A DNA stretch of 64,000 bases, from the NCBI GenBank assembly GCA_937894465.1, contig CALCRE010000293.1, forward strand, positions 15,040 to 79,039, written 5' to 3'. The stretch is from an uncultured Clostridia bacterium (GTDB taxonomy: Bacteria; Bacillota; Clostridia; JAAYHZ01). Below are positions 1 to 9,730 of this stretch, one piece after another. How positions within the stretch are numbered: the first letter of the stretch is position 1; each line of letters opens with the position of its first letter. A program made the position numbers and the translations under genes. The notes under the pieces were generated by a model. The model saw nothing but the letters and a program-made list of their open reading frames with translations. It had not been told where the DNA came from and did no database searches.

Positions 1-1
1 T

Positions 2-949
2 ACATTCGATGTGCCCATCGGAAAAACGGTTGGTGTAGTGGGTGAATCCGGCTGCGGTAAAAGTGTTACCAGCTTATCCATCATGCGCTTGTTACAGGCC
101 CCTCAAGGGCAAATTTCCGGAGGACAGATACGATTTAATCAAGCATCCCGGAACCGTGCAGTGGATATTACCAAAATGCCATTACAAGAATTAGAAAAGA
201 TCAGAGGTAATGATCTCGCTATGATCTTCCAAGAGCCTATGACTTCATTAAATCCGGTTTTCACAATCGGAGATCAGATTGACGAGAGTATTCAGTTACA
301 CAATCCCAATTTGAATAAAAAGGAAGTGAAGGCTCGTACGATAGAAATGTTAAATTTGGTTGGTATCGCCAACCCGGAGGGGATTTATAAGAACTATCCA
401 CACGAGCTCTCCGGTGGGATGAGGCAACGTGCCATGATTGCCATGGCTTTGTCCTGTGATCCCCAATTAATCATTGCAGACGAACCTACAACAGCATTAG
501 ATGTTACTATACAAGCCCAAATACTGGACTTATTGGTAAACCTAAAAGATAAGATCAACTCCTCTATCATGTTGATCACCCATGATTTGGGTGTCATAGC
601 CGAAACAGCAGATTTTGTTGTTGTAATGTATGCCGGTAGGATTGTGGAGCAAGGGACTGCGGAAGAAATCTTTTACAACCCCAGCCATCCTTACACTGTA
701 GGGCTTATGAAATCACGTCCTTCATTAAATGCCAATGAAAAGAGACTGTATTCCATACCGGGGAATGTGCCGAACCCTATTAACTTACCTAACTTTTGTT
801 ATTATAAAAACAGGTGCGAATTTGCCACAGAAAAGTGCGAAGGAAAATATCCGGCATTGTTCTCATTAAGCGATACACACAAGGTTTGCTGCTATCACCC
901 TATAAAAGGGAATTTTACGTTAGGAGAAGATGATAAAAATGAAGAATAA
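2..949 (+). CDS. oppD: Oligopeptide/dipeptide ABC transporter ATPase, OppD/DppD type (5' partial)
   Basis: ATPase subunit that powers peptide import by an Opp/Dpp-type ABC transporter at the inner face of the membrane. The reading frame is already open at the window edge (codons for T-F-D precede the GTG at 11), so the true start lies upstream and the first ~35 residues are missing. Visible motifs are Walker A GESGCGKS, signature LSGGMRQR, Walker B LIIADEPT and the H-loop THD, followed by the C-terminal oligopeptide-transporter extension with four cysteines typical of this family. It overlaps the next ATPase gene, as in opp operons; the permease and binding-protein genes should lie to the left. 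The substrate (oligopeptide, dipeptide or another solute) cannot be settled here. Confidence 0.93.
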   Translation, partial: TFDVPIGKTVGVVGESGCGKSVTSLSIMRLLQAPQGQISGGQIRFNQASRNRAVDITKMPLQELEKIRGNDLAMIFQEPMTSLNPVFTIGDQIDESIQLHNPNLNKKEVKARTIEMLNLVGIANPEGIYKNYPHELSGGMRQRAMIAMALSCDPQLIIADEPTTALDVTIQAQILDLLVNLKDKINSSIMLITHDLGVIAETADFVVVMYAGRIVEQGTAEEIFYNPSHPYTVGLMKSRPSLNANEKRLYSIPGNVPNPINLPNFCYYKNRCEFATEKCEGKYPALFSLSDTHKVCCYHPIKGNFTLGEDDKNEE

Positions 950-1973
950 CAATCTCATAGAAGTTAGTAACCTCAAAACGTACTTTCCCATCAAGTCCGG
1001 TGTATTTCAAAGAACCGTAGGCCACGTTAAAGCAGTGGATGATGTGAGTTTCTCCATTAAAAGAGGTCAAACATTCGGCTTGGTGGGAGAATCGGGTTGC
1101 GGAAAAACCACCATTGGACGTACGTTATTGCGTTTGATACAACCGACGGCCGGCTCCGTTATCATAAACGATGTCGACGTGTTTAAATTAAAGTCCGACG
1201 AACTCAGGGCAATGCGGAAAAAGATGCAAATCATATTCCAAGACCCTTATTCCTCCTTAAATCCCCGTTTACCGGTGGGGGAAATCATCGGTGAAGCGGT
1301 ACGAGAACATTATTTGCGTAAAGATGGTAGCGGGGAATTACTTTTTGGTGATAACAACACCGAACTGACGAAGGAAACTTATCGTGATTATGTGCTGCAA
1401 GTGATGGATGATTGTGGTCTGCGTCCATATTTCATCGATCGGTATCCACACGAGTTCTCCGGAGGCCAAAGGCAAAGAATTTGTATTGCTCGTGCATTAG
1501 CGTTAAATCCACAACTGATTATTGCGGACGAACCGGTTTCCGCACTGGATGTATCTATCCAGGCTCAAATTATTAATTTATTGAAAAAGCTTCAGGATGA
1601 AAGACAACTGACCTATTTGTTCATTTCTCATGACTTATCGGTGGTGGAATATATATCGGATACGGTAGCAGTGATGTATTTAGGAAATATTGTAGAAATG
1701 GCACCTAAGAAAAAACTTTTTGCAAACCCCTTGCATCCTTACTCGGAAGCCTTGCTTTCTGCCGTACCTTATCCGGATCCGGCAAGACGCCATACAAAAA
1801 AGAGGATCATCTTAGAAGGTGATATTCCGTCTCCGGCAAATCCTCCGAAAGGATGCCGGTTCCACACCAGATGTCCTTATGCAAAGGAAATTTGTGCGGA
1901 GCAAGTACCGGAATACAAGGAAGTTGCTCCGGAGCACTTCTGCATGTGTCATAAGGTGAACGGTTTGTTTTGA
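930..1973 (+). CDS. oppF: Oligopeptide/dipeptide ABC transporter ATPase, OppF/DppF type
   Basis: Second ATPase of the same transporter; OppD and OppF normally form a heterodimer. Walker [10 protein letters not shown], signature FSGGQRQR, Walker [13 protein letters not shown] and the C-terminal Cys-containing extension ([10 protein letters not shown]...C) are present, and the length of 347 residues is slightly above the usual 310-330. An insert around residues 125-150 ([13 protein letters not shown]) explains part of the excess. The gene overlaps oppD by 20 nt. Two starts are possible: ATG 930, only 3 nt after AGGAG, and ATG 939, 12 nt after it; 939 may be the real one. The gene ends before a bidirectional terminator. 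Confidence 0.93.
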   Translation: MIKMKNNNLIEVSNLKTYFPIKSGVFQRTVGHVKAVDDVSFSIKRGQTFGLVGESGCGKTTIGRTLLRLIQPTAGSVIINDVDVFKLKSDELRAMRKKMQIIFQDPYSSLNPRLPVGEIIGEAVREHYLRKDGSGELLFGDNNTELTKETYRDYVLQVMDDCGLRPYFIDRYPHEFSGGQRQRICIARALALNPQLIIADEPVSALDVSIQAQIINLLKKLQDERQLTYLFISHDLSVVEYISDTVAVMYLGNIVEMAPKKKLFANPLHPYSEALLSAVPYPDPARRHTKKRIILEGDIPSPANPPKGCRFHTRCPYAKEICAEQVPEYKEVAPEHFCMCHKVNGLF

Positions 1974-2011
1974 CAATAACTAATATCAGAGAATATATAA
2001 AATCATGGTGT

Positions 2012-2040
2012 AAAAAGGAGATCCAAAGATCTCCTTTTTG
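2012..2040. terminator. Bidirectional Rho-independent terminator
   Basis: Perfect 12-bp stem (2012-2023 with 2028-2039) with a CAAA loop, A-rich on one side and T-rich on the other. It lies between the convergent oppF and heparinase-like genes and can serve both. Confidence 0.85.
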
Positions 2041-2053
2041 TTGCCTAACAAAC

Positions 2054-5000
2054 CTAAGTCGTGCGTAAAACGGGGATCTCGAAAGAAGCATTTTCTTTGA
2101 ACAAATAGGTATAGTTCCCCTCTTGATCCCTTCCCTTAACGGTTGTACGATTTAAGATCAAGCGATAACAATTGTTTTCTTGTAAATATGCATCAACGAT
2201 TTCATAAGACGCATTCCATGGACCTGCAGGTTGAATATGAATTGTTCTGCCAATGATTTCGGTCAATAAATCAGGTGCTTGATCAAAGATTACATCCACA
2301 AAATGATATTCACTGAATTGCTTTTCAAAATCCTTTATACATCCTCTTATGCTCTCGTAAGGAGAAGACAGAGCAAATTGATATCCTTTTTCTCCATATT
2401 CAAGTAAAGTTCCTTTGGATAACAAAGCATAAAGCACTTTACCCTCTTTGGTTCTCAAAAAGCCCAACCTTCCTTTAAATCGGATCTTGTCATCCACTAA
2501 AAATTCCGTATCTTCACAAACACTAGAGCATATATAATCAACGGTCCCACCTGATAACAAAACCTTCACACCACCGGCCACATATCCGGGATGGCCTTTC
2601 ATACTGCCGGGATCCATTACCTTGATACTGACTTCTTCAAGATGAACGATCTCGGGTTGACCTTCATATGCCTCATACACCGATGTGAATCGGCTTTTTA
2701 AGCCCCTACCCCTTTTGACAGCCAATAAGTAATTCAAGTATTTAGGGTTTCCCGGCTTGTTTTGTGGCGGCTTTCCTTTGGCTTTGATGATCTCACTAAA
2801 AGAACCTAAAAGCCAAGCTTTGAAGGATATCGATTCAATTTTTCCCTTTGTGACACCCCAGGTGTCTTTTACCTGCCAAATCGCTTCAATATTATTTCCC
2901 GGAGAATTACACTGTTCCACATCATACAGATAGCTTAATCCGGAACCCACTCCTTTGTGTCGATCACGGTTATCTCCATAGGCAATGTCAACTCCTGCCA
3001 CAGTACCCGGTTTCTTTTCTAACTCCACTCCTTTCATCGTTAAAGGACCTTCACCTCCATGGAGTGAGAATCGGTGCAATTCGCCTCCGGACACTCGAAA
3101 GAAATCCACTATATATGCTTTACCCGGTGAAACCTCAATCATGGACAAAGAGCGATTATACATATCAGCATTATCATAAACATCCGGTGCATCCACATCG
3201 ATATATTTTACAATACTGTCATCTTCAAATCCTTTCACATAACCCGGGTGATAAGTTGTTTTTTGACACTGATCATCTACCATGACACAATTATGGCTGA
3301 GGGTATGGTTATTCCATTCCAAGCGATTATGAAATCCCGCTTCGCAGTATTCCGGATAACCTAAATCCGGAGAAATGTTGATTCCTTTATAAAACAGCTC
3401 AAAATTTAACTTGTCCCAATGACCGTGGCCTACCGTTCTGCCGTAATAAAAATTAACAAAGTTGCCGTCTTTCTCAGGCTGTCTTAAAATGCAGTTGCCA
3501 AATCCACAGGCATTGTCTGATTTTTCATAAAATTTCATCTCAGAAAGATCGGCTTGTTTTAGCAACTCCATCATTTTTTCTTTGCCGGTGATTCGGGAGC
3601 TTTCAAATTTTCCTTTCTTCGCATCCGGCCACACCATATTGATATATGTCAATATTCGTGGATCCTTTGTCAAAAAATATCCATCAACTAACAGCTTTAA
3701 GTCCTCAGAACCGGTCAATATTAAACCCGGATTCCCAGTACTCCCGTTATCCCCTATATTCGGGACATATCTTTCGTCAATTACCCAAGGCATATAACTT
3801 TTATACATCATGAGCATTTTGGGATGCCGGTTGATATCATAAGCCGATCCTTTGATTCCAGGATAAAAAGACAGAATATCGGCTAATCGATAAAGCTGAC
3901 GTAGCCACAAACAGTTATAACCTAAAGAACATTCATCTCCCATCCCGTCTCGATCCACCTTGTTCTCAAGTACACCAAATATATTTCCTCCGGTAACATG
4001 GACACTAATTTTCATCTTAGGGTGCTTTTCCGAAAAGGAACTCCCGGAGCGAAAGAGAAAGTCCAACCATTCTTCAGACTCTTCACATCGACCCATACAA
4101 ACAGCTGCCATTGCCAAAGCAGCTTGGTGCATCCCTTCATTTCCTAAAATTGAGCCGTTTTTAACACCTGGATACACCTGACGAACAATTCCATCTATAA
4201 TCGATTCTTCAATTTTTTGTACGTTAACTGTTGCAAAAGGTTGAAAAGCCTCCTCGATCTCTTTAGGGTACCGGTCTAATACAGGTAAAAACGCATCAGC
4301 GGCTTCACATAATCCCTCCGAGAAAAACGTTTCCCAAATGCTTCCAACCACTTTGCCCTGCAAACGGTGTCCGTCACTATTCCTGTATGGTCGACCGGGA
4401 CGGCGCATCCAAACATTTAAATCCATGGAAGGATAAATCATTGAGACCCTGTATAACAAAATTAAGCCTGTGATTGCATAACGCACATCACCTGTATATA
4501 CCCATGCATCTGCCAAGTGACGAAGTACAGTATGAATATTCCCTGTTTGATTTTTTTCCCGCCCGTTTAATCCCAACCATATACCCCAATGATGGTAGTA
4601 AGCGGCAAAAGCCCAGCTGTGTCCGTTTTCATCAATATATCCGGTTCCGTCATCCACATACTTCTCCGGTCCGTATTGAGGATATATCTCATTGACCAGC
4701 AAAGATCGGTCTGCAAGCTCGCTTTCAAAAAAGCCATCTTGATTCAATCCACTGTCGTAAAACCTCTTAAAATCATTGCTTGGAAACTTCATTCCGCAAT
4801 TAGGACATTGAATTTTCCACGTATTGTTTTCCGTCAAGCAGATCCAACCGTATGTACCGTATTTGTTTAAAAATTCATCTCCACATTCAGGGCAACCACT
4901 AATGGTCTCTCCTGGTACCGCTCCCCGCGGAATAGAATTGCCAGCGACAAAATTCCACCAAAATTCATTTCCGTTACATAAATGCTTGTCTGCTTGCTCA

Positions 5001-5098
5001 ACAGTTTTTTTCATATGCCAATTCACACCCGGATCGGAATTGGCATTGCATTGTATTGTCTTGATCATCTCGGGATTATAGTAATTACCACCTCTCAT
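2054..5098 (-). CDS. Heparinase II/III-family polysaccharide lyase-like protein
   Basis: Large (1014 aa) protein resembling the heparinase II/III and alginate-lyase superfamily: a helical toroid-like N-terminal half followed by a beta-rich heparinase II/III C-terminal half. A zinc-ribbon-like element lies near the N terminus (Cys69, Cys72, Cys98, Cys101, in CPECG and CPNCG contexts), a feature of a subgroup of these proteins. Residues 551-575, including GHGHWDKLNFELF, match the conserved start of the C-terminal domain. No signal peptide is visible, so the protein is probably cytoplasmic or exported by another route. The start is supported by AGGAGG 6 nt before ATG 5098. The substrate (an acidic polysaccharide or oligosaccharide) is inferred from the family only. 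No other carbohydrate gene lies next to it. Confidence 0.8.
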   Translation of the reverse strand: MRGGNYYNPEMIKTIQCNANSDPGVNWHMKKTVEQADKHLCNGNEFWWNFVAGNSIPRGAVPGETISGCPECGDEFLNKYGTYGWICLTENNTWKIQCPNCGMKFPSNDFKRFYDSGLNQDGFFESELADRSLLVNEIYPQYGPEKYVDDGTGYIDENGHSWAFAAYYHHWGIWLGLNGREKNQTGNIHTVLRHLADAWVYTGDVRYAITGLILLYRVSMIYPSMDLNVWMRRPGRPYRNSDGHRLQGKVVGSIWETFFSEGLCEAADAFLPVLDRYPKEIEEAFQPFATVNVQKIEESIIDGIVRQVYPGVKNGSILGNEGMHQAALAMAAVCMGRCEESEEWLDFLFRSGSSFSEKHPKMKISVHVTGGNIFGVLENKVDRDGMGDECSLGYNCLWLRQLYRLADILSFYPGIKGSAYDINRHPKMLMMYKSYMPWVIDERYVPNIGDNGSTGNPGLILTGSEDLKLLVDGYFLTKDPRILTYINMVWPDAKKGKFESSRITGKEKMMELLKQADLSEMKFYEKSDNACGFGNCILRQPEKDGNFVNFYYGRTVGHGHWDKLNFELFYKGINISPDLGYPEYCEAGFHNRLEWNNHTLSHNCVMVDDQCQKTTYHPGYVKGFEDDSIVKYIDVDAPDVYDNADMYNRSLSMIEVSPGKAYIVDFFRVSGGELHRFSLHGGEGPLTMKGVELEKKPGTVAGVDIAYGDNRDRHKGVGSGLSYLYDVEQCNSPGNNIEAIWQVKDTWGVTKGKIESISFKAWLLGSFSEIIKAKGKPPQNKPGNPKYLNYLLAVKRGRGLKSRFTSVYEAYEGQPEIVHLEEVSIKVMDPGSMKGHPGYVAGGVKVLLSGGTVDYICSSVCEDTEFLVDDKIRFKGRLGFLRTKEGKVLYALLSKGTLLEYGEKGYQFALSSPYESIRGCIKDFEKQFSEYHFVDVIFDQAPDLLTEIIGRTIHIQPAGPWNASYEIVDAYLQENNCYRLILNRTTVKGRDQEGNYTYLFKENASFEIPVLRTT

Positions 5099-5127
5099 AC
5101 GTACCTCCTAAATATCAAAAAAGAGCC

Positions 5128-5697
5128 TTACAAAGACCCTTTTAATCCGATTTCCTCAGCTACTGTTTTCATACCTTCGATGGTTTCATTTATTACATCA
5201 TCCAGTTGCATATTCAACATTGCAGCACCTTCTTCAATAATATTGCGATCCACCCCTTGCGCAAAGCTTTTTTGTTTGAATTTCTTTTTTACCGAACTGA
5301 CTGATAGATCTAAAATACTTTTACTCGGCCTCATCAAACAGGTGGCATTGATCAATCCCGTCAATTCATCAATAGTATATAAAACCTTCTCCATGTATTG
5401 CACCGGTTCAGTGTCCGAGCAGATCTTCCATCCATGACTCACGACAGCATGGATATACTCTTCCGGCCAATTCTCTTGTCTTAAAATTTTTTCTGTCATT
5501 TGGCAATGTTGATCCGGATACAACTCATAATCCAAGTCATGAATCAAACCGATCACTCCCCATTTTTGCTCATCTTCTTCTTTAAGTTTTGCAAAATGCT
5601 TCATAACAGATTCTACCGCTAAAGCATGATTGATTAATGCTTCATTTTTATTATATTTTTTTAACAATGCCATTCCTTGTTCTCTGCTTGGGTTCAT
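5128..5697 (-). CDS. HD-domain hydrolase-like protein
   Basis: Small (189 aa) metal-dependent HD-superfamily protein, a type common in clostridia. The metal-binding pattern is visible: an early His (HALAVESV), the HD pair in LIHDLDYE, a later His (VVSHGW) and a further Asp (TIDELTG). Family members hydrolyse phosphate esters or nucleotides, but the substrate is unknown. It lies just upstream of the heparinase-like gene on the same strand (29 nt gap), so co-transcription is likely without implying a shared function. Confidence 0.8.
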   Translation of the reverse strand: MNPSREQGMALLKKYNKNEALINHALAVESVMKHFAKLKEEDEQKWGVIGLIHDLDYELYPDQHCQMTEKILRQENWPEEYIHAVVSHGWKICSDTEPVQYMEKVLYTIDELTGLINATCLMRPSKSILDLSVSSVKKKFKQKSFAQGVDRNIIEEGAAMLNMQLDDVINETIEGMKTVAEEIGLKGSL

Positions 5698-5879
5698 TTT
5701 TATTTGATCAACCTCTTTTCCATTTTAAATGTTTTTATTTCTTTACAGCTATTTTAGCATAAAATCAACCTAATCCATCCATAAATTTTAAAAATTACAT
5801 CTGTTAAAAACGACTTTTTTGAAGATACTATGAATGTGCGTACAACGAATTCTTTTGATAGAAGAGAAGGAGGAAAACT

Positions 5880-6062
5880 GTGGCTAAAAGAAAAAGTGTT
5901 ATGTCAGATGCTTTGAAAGCAGAATTTGCTCGAGAGCTGGGTGTATATGACACTGTAAAAAGAGAAGGTTGGGGAAGCGTCTCGTCCAAGAATTGCGGTA
6001 ACTTAGTCAAAATGGCAATAGAGAAAGCAAATAGGGGACCGGGTGATAACCAACTAAAGTAA
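5880..6062 (+). CDS. sspF: Alpha/beta-type small acid-soluble spore protein (SspF-like)
   Basis: A 60-residue DNA-binding spore protein that coats and protects DNA in the forespore. It has the SASP core: MSDALKAEFARELGVYDTV followed by GWGSVSSKNCGNLVKMAIE, including the GWG and CGN segments; the DTV...GWG variant is typical of SspF-like rather than major SspA/B proteins. It starts with GTG, preceded by an AAGGAGG ribosome-binding site. It is monocistronic and ends in a terminator. Family knowledge predicts sigma-G control; I could not pick a convincing sigma-G promoter by eye. Confidence 0.92.
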   Translation: MAKRKSVMSDALKAEFARELGVYDTVKREGWGSVSSKNCGNLVKMAIEKANRGPGDNQLK

Positions 6063-6081
6063 CAGATGGTATGCATTTCTT

Positions 6082-6107
6082 AAAAGACGGGCAATAGTCC
6101 GTCTTTT
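6082..6107. terminator. Bidirectional terminator between sspF-like gene and exporter gene
   Basis: Stem AAAAGACGG / CCGTCTTTT (6082-6090 with 6099-6107), A- and T-flanked. It overlaps the stop of the convergent exporter gene and serves both directions. Confidence 0.75.
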
Positions 6108-6549
6108 ATCTTTCTAATTTTCTGATAATCGTATTGAATAAAGTGTATATGCTAGCTGCAATGATCACAGCAGCTGCAATAGCCGTGGCAATCAATAATG
6201 TTTCAGTTCCTTTAAAAATAGCTTGATTATAGTCTCCTTGTAAAAGAGATATCATGGTGAAATACATTCCTGCGCCGGGAACCAAAGGAATGATTCCCGG
6301 TAAAAGCGTGATGGTAATAGGCATTTTTTTAACTCTAGCCAACAATTGACTGGAGAAACTTGTAGCCAAAGCACCCATAAAGGTGGCACCGACAGCCGAT
6401 CCATAAACAGAAAATACGAGGAAATAGACCACCCAAGCCAACATGCCGCAACAACCGGCATAAGGTATAGCTCGTTTGGGACATCGGAACAAAATACTAA
6501 AGCACATCGTCGCAATAAACGCATATATCGCATTCAATAACAAATTCAT
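6106..6549 (-). CDS. Threonine/serine exporter family protein, small subunit (ThrE_2 / YjjB-like)
   Basis: A 147-residue integral membrane protein with about four hydrophobic segments, matching the C-terminal (ThrE_2, YjjB) half of the ThrE exporter family (conserved LLPGIIPLVPGAGMYFTM motif). In many bacteria the exporter is split into this small subunit and a larger DUF1212 subunit, as here: it follows that gene with a 4-nt overlap. The substrate is uncertain: threonine/serine by the ThrE precedent or a dicarboxylate by the YjjPB precedent. Confidence 0.87.
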   Translation of the reverse strand: MNLLLNAIYAFIATMCFSILFRCPKRAIPYAGCCGMLAWVVYFLVFSVYGSAVGATFMGALATSFSSQLLARVKKMPITITLLPGIIPLVPGAGMYFTMISLLQGDYNQAIFKGTETLLIATAIAAAVIIAASIYTLFNTIIRKLER

Positions 6550-7313
6550 AGAAAACCACCTGAAATCACATCAAACAAAGTAAATATAATGGCAACACCG
6601 GATGATACTGCAACAATCGTAATGATGGCATCTACGGTTTTTACAGTACCACTGATATAGTCTTGGTGAAATATATCGAGAATAGCATTGGTAATAGCTA
6701 TACCGGGAACCAAAATCATAATGGAGCCAATAATAATTTCATTGAAATCTCCGGTCTTTAATAATGATTCAAGACCAATGGCAACTCCGGATATGAGCAT
6801 TCCTCCTACCAAGTCATTGATGAATCCGGTAACATTAATCTTTTGAAGCAAAATCAATATCAATCTTGTGACGGCGCCGGTGATAAAAGCTAATAAAGCA
6901 CTTGTCAATTGTCCTTTAAACATCAAGCAAAAAAATGCTGAAGAAACACCGGAAAAGAAAACAAGCCATAAAAGAGGATAGCTGTGTATGGAATTGATTT
7001 CATCCAACAGTTTTTCAGCTGATCGAATATCAGACAAGCCCACAGCCACATCCCTGGACAGTTGATTAATCCGTTCAATTTTTGTAAGGTTTATTTCCCT
7101 TTTCCTTACTCGTTGAATTAATGTGACAACCTCCTCTTGGTAGATGATGGTTGCTTCCATTACAGTGACCGTAACAGTGCATTCAATGCGTGTAGCACCG
7201 AAACTTCTGCATATTCGGGCAATGGTGTCTTCAACGCGATAAACCTCTGCGCCACTTTCCAGCATAATTTTTCCCGCATACATTGCAAGATCCAAGATGT
7301 CTTTTGCTTTCAT
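6546..7313 (-). CDS. Threonine/serine exporter family protein, large subunit (DUF1212 / YjjP-like)
   Basis: A 255-residue membrane protein with a soluble N-terminal region (about residues 1-110, containing the family's GAEVYRVEDTI and GATRIECTVT motifs) and several C-terminal transmembrane segments with VGGMLISGVAIG and ILVPGIAITNAI. This is the ThrE/YjjP half of the exporter; its partner follows with overlapping codons, so the two probably form one complex. The ATG start is preceded by AAGGTG. Confidence 0.88.
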   Translation of the reverse strand: MKAKDILDLAMYAGKIMLESGAEVYRVEDTIARICRSFGATRIECTVTVTVMEATIIYQEEVVTLIQRVRKREINLTKIERINQLSRDVAVGLSDIRSAEKLLDEINSIHSYPLLWLVFFSGVSSAFFCLMFKGQLTSALLAFITGAVTRLILILLQKINVTGFINDLVGGMLISGVAIGLESLLKTGDFNEIIIGSIMILVPGIAITNAILDIFHQDYISGTVKTVDAIITIVAVSSGVAIIFTLFDVISGGFL

Positions 7314-7353
7314 ATATCACACCTTAACAATCCATCGTTATAGCCAATATCAA

Positions 7354-7380
7354 AGATCCCCGTTTTTCTAACGGGGATCT
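7354..7380 (-). terminator. Terminator downstream of rubrerythrin
   Basis: Stem AGATCCCCGTT / AACGGGGATCT (7354-7364 with 7370-7380) in the short gap between rubrerythrin and the exporter gene. The T tract after it on the minus strand is weak, so read-through is possible. Confidence 0.6.
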
Positions 7381-7406
7381 GATATTCCAAATAACCCAAC
7401 CTTAAC

Positions 7407-7943
7407 TTAGTAATTTTTGCACAATACTTCAAAATGAGCTTGAGGATGATCACAAACCGGGCAAACGCTCGGAGCGGTATCCCCTTCATGGATATGTCCG
7501 CAGTTACGGCATTTCCAATAAACCTTACCATCTTTCTTAAAGACAGTACCGTCTTGAATGTTTTTAAGCAAAGCATTATATCGTTCTTCATGTTCTTTTT
7601 CTATGGTTGCAACACCTTCAAACAACTTGGCAATGTCCTCAAATCCTTCTTCGTAGGCTTCTTCGGCCATGCGCTTGTACATTTCCACCCATTCGTAGTT
7701 TTCGCCGGATGCGGCATCCATTAAATTCTCTATGGTATCACCAATGCCGTGAAACTTTTTAAACCAAATCTTGGCATGTTCTTTTTCATTTTCAGCTGTT
7801 TCTAAAAACAAGGCGGCAATCTGTTCGTATCCGGCTTTTTTAGCCGCCGAAGCATAATAGGTGTATTTATTGCGAGCTTGAGATTCTCCTGCAAATGCTT
7901 CCATTAAATTTCTTTCGGTTTTCGTACCTTTCAAATCCTTCAC
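7407..7943 (-). CDS. rbr: Rubrerythrin
   Basis: Cytoplasmic non-haem iron peroxidase that reduces hydrogen peroxide in anaerobes. The N-terminal ferritin-like four-helix domain carries the di-iron ExxH motifs ([29 protein letters not shown]). A C-terminal rubredoxin-type FeS4 domain has its two Cys pairs in CRNCG and CPVCD. The length of 178 aa is normal, and the start has an AGGAGG-type site. It is a single gene with its own terminator. No peroxide-response operator was evident by eye. Confidence 0.95.
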   Translation of the reverse strand: MKDLKGTKTERNLMEAFAGESQARNKYTYYASAAKKAGYEQIAALFLETAENEKEHAKIWFKKFHGIGDTIENLMDAASGENYEWVEMYKRMAEEAYEEGFEDIAKLFEGVATIEKEHEERYNALLKNIQDGTVFKKDGKVYWKCRNCGHIHEGDTAPSVCPVCDHPQAHFEVLCKNY

Positions 7944-8121
7944 TGTGATTTATCCTCCTTTTTTTAATATAAAAATAATCCGTATATTAATTATATACAA
8001 TTATCAAAATTTAGTAAACATATATTACATGCTTGTTTGTGTTCTTTACACCTATATAAATTTGTAAAAAGGATATACTGATTATACAAACATAAACTTT
8101 TATGACAGGACGGGCAAAACG

Positions 8122-9654
8122 ATGAACCAATCTTTTTCATATTGGATGGAGACTTCAACACCTCCCGAATTTCCGGCTTATCAAGGGGATCAATCTTGCG
8201 ATGTGGCAGTGATCGGAGGAGGTTTGACAGGGATCACAACGGCGACATTGCTTGCACAAAAAGGACTGCGTACTGTAGTTCTAGAAGCAAACAAAGTCGG
8301 GAGCGGAACAACTTCAAAAACCACTGCGAAGATTACCATACAACACAGTTTAAAGTATCAACAATATATACGGGGTATTGGTACCGAAAACACCGCGATG
8401 TATGCAAAGGCGAATTTAATCGGTTTTGAACTTATTCAACAATTAATTAAAGAAAACAATATCGATTGTGATTATACAACGGATACTGCATATGTTTATA
8501 CACTGGAAGAAAAGCATCTCAATAAACTTGAGAACGAGAAAAAAGCATATGATAAACTTAAGCTGGAGTCTTACTTGGCGGATCAATGTAAATTGCCTTT
8601 CCCCATTTCCGGAGCTTTTGCGGTACCCAAACAAGCCTATTTTCATCCCTTGAAGTACCTATATGCTCTGACTGAAGTATTGAGGAAAAGCAAGGGAGAG
8701 ATCTATGAGCATTCCCATGTAAAAACAGTGGATAAAGAATCCGGCGTAGTTCATGTCAACGGGGGAACACTCCATGCCAAACACATTATATTAGCCACCA
8801 ATTATCCGTTTTTAGACATGCCGGGTTACTATTTCATTCGTATTTTTCAGATGAGGTCTTATTTGACCCAAACTCAAACGCCTGACTACGCACTTCAAGG
8901 GATGTACATCAATGTAGGAAACCCTGTTCATACCATGAGATCTCACGGAGATGCCACCGGTAATCATTTGCTATTAGGAGGATACAATCATAAAACCGGA
9001 CATCAAAAAAACGAAAAACCGATTTATGAAAAAATAGACCTGGTCAAGCAAAACTATTTCCCTTTTATAAAAAATCCGACAAACCGATATTGGTCCACAC
9101 AAGACAGTGTGACATTGGATCATCTCCCTTACATCGGTCGCCTATCCGCCCAAACTCCTAATGTTTTTATCGCTACAGGATACGATAAATGGGGTATGAC
9201 CAATTCGGCTGCAGCCGCTTTAATCCTCGCACACGAAATCACTACGGAAAAACATCCGATTATGGAAACCAAAGGTCTGTTTTCACCGGCGAGGTTCACA
9301 CCGGGTGCTGCTGCAAAAGAATTTTTGTTTCTAGGTGCGGATGCCGTAAAAGAATATACCCTCACCGGTTTGACCATCCCCAAGGGAGATATTGACAAAA
9401 TCAGAAAAGGTGAAGGTAAAGTGATTCGATCCGATGGTCAAATAATTGCGGTTTATCGAGATGAAAACGGGGATTTATCTGCATTTGACGCTCATTGTAC
9501 CCACAGAATGTGCCCTTTGACTTTCAATAAAACAGAAAAATCCTGGGATTGCCCTTGTCACGGATCTCGATTTGATGTCAATGGAGACGTAATCAGCGGT
9601 CCGGCAGTGGAACCTTTGAAAAAATACACAATTAAATCGCAAGATGATGTATAA
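8122..9654 (+). CDS. FAD-dependent oxidoreductase (DAO family) fused to a Rieske [2Fe-2S] domain
   Basis: A 510-residue two-domain protein. Residues ~27-400 are a DAO/glycine-oxidase-like FAD domain with the dinucleotide motif VAVIGGGLTGITTA near residue 30 and the C-terminal FAD-contact segment IATGYDKWGMTNS. Residues ~420-505 are a Rieske domain with the ligand boxes CTHRMC and CPCHGSRF. This architecture is recurrent in Firmicutes but its substrate is not established. The gene stands alone with a strong downstream terminator. It is divergent from rubrerythrin across a ~180 bp gap; a shared role in redox or oxygen stress is only a contextual guess. Confidence 0.88.
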   Translation: MNQSFSYWMETSTPPEFPAYQGDQSCDVAVIGGGLTGITTATLLAQKGLRTVVLEANKVGSGTTSKTTAKITIQHSLKYQQYIRGIGTENTAMYAKANLIGFELIQQLIKENNIDCDYTTDTAYVYTLEEKHLNKLENEKKAYDKLKLESYLADQCKLPFPISGAFAVPKQAYFHPLKYLYALTEVLRKSKGEIYEHSHVKTVDKESGVVHVNGGTLHAKHIILATNYPFLDMPGYYFIRIFQMRSYLTQTQTPDYALQGMYINVGNPVHTMRSHGDATGNHLLLGGYNHKTGHQKNEKPIYEKIDLVKQNYFPFIKNPTNRYWSTQDSVTLDHLPYIGRLSAQTPNVFIATGYDKWGMTNSAAAALILAHEITTEKHPIMETKGLFSPARFTPGAAAKEFLFLGADAVKEYTLTGLTIPKGDIDKIRKGEGKVIRSDGQIIAVYRDENGDLSAFDAHCTHRMCPLTFNKTEKSWDCPCHGSRFDVNGDVISGPAVEPLKKYTIKSQDDV

Positions 9655-9660
9655 AGCTAA

Positions 9661-9697
9661 ACTGCTCTTTCCTTATTAAAGAAAGAGCAGTTTTTCT
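9661..9697 (+). terminator. Rho-independent terminator of the FAD-Rieske gene
   Basis: Perfect 11-bp stem ACTGCTCTTTC / GAAAGAGCAGT (9661-9671 with 9681-9691) followed by TTTTTC, starting 6 nt after the stop codon. Confidence 0.88.
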
Positions 9698-9730
9698 TAC
9701 ATATATCTCGAGCTAAATGAAATGCTGTAC

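Noticed and set aside
5790..5879. Sigma-G promoter upstream of the SspF-like gene
   Set aside because: TGAAGA with a 17-nt spacer to CAACGAA is the nearest match and is too far from the consensus to report.
7960..8110. PerR-type operator between rubrerythrin and the FAD-Rieske gene
   Set aside because: The gap is AT-rich with partial inverted repeats, but none matches the PerR consensus closely.
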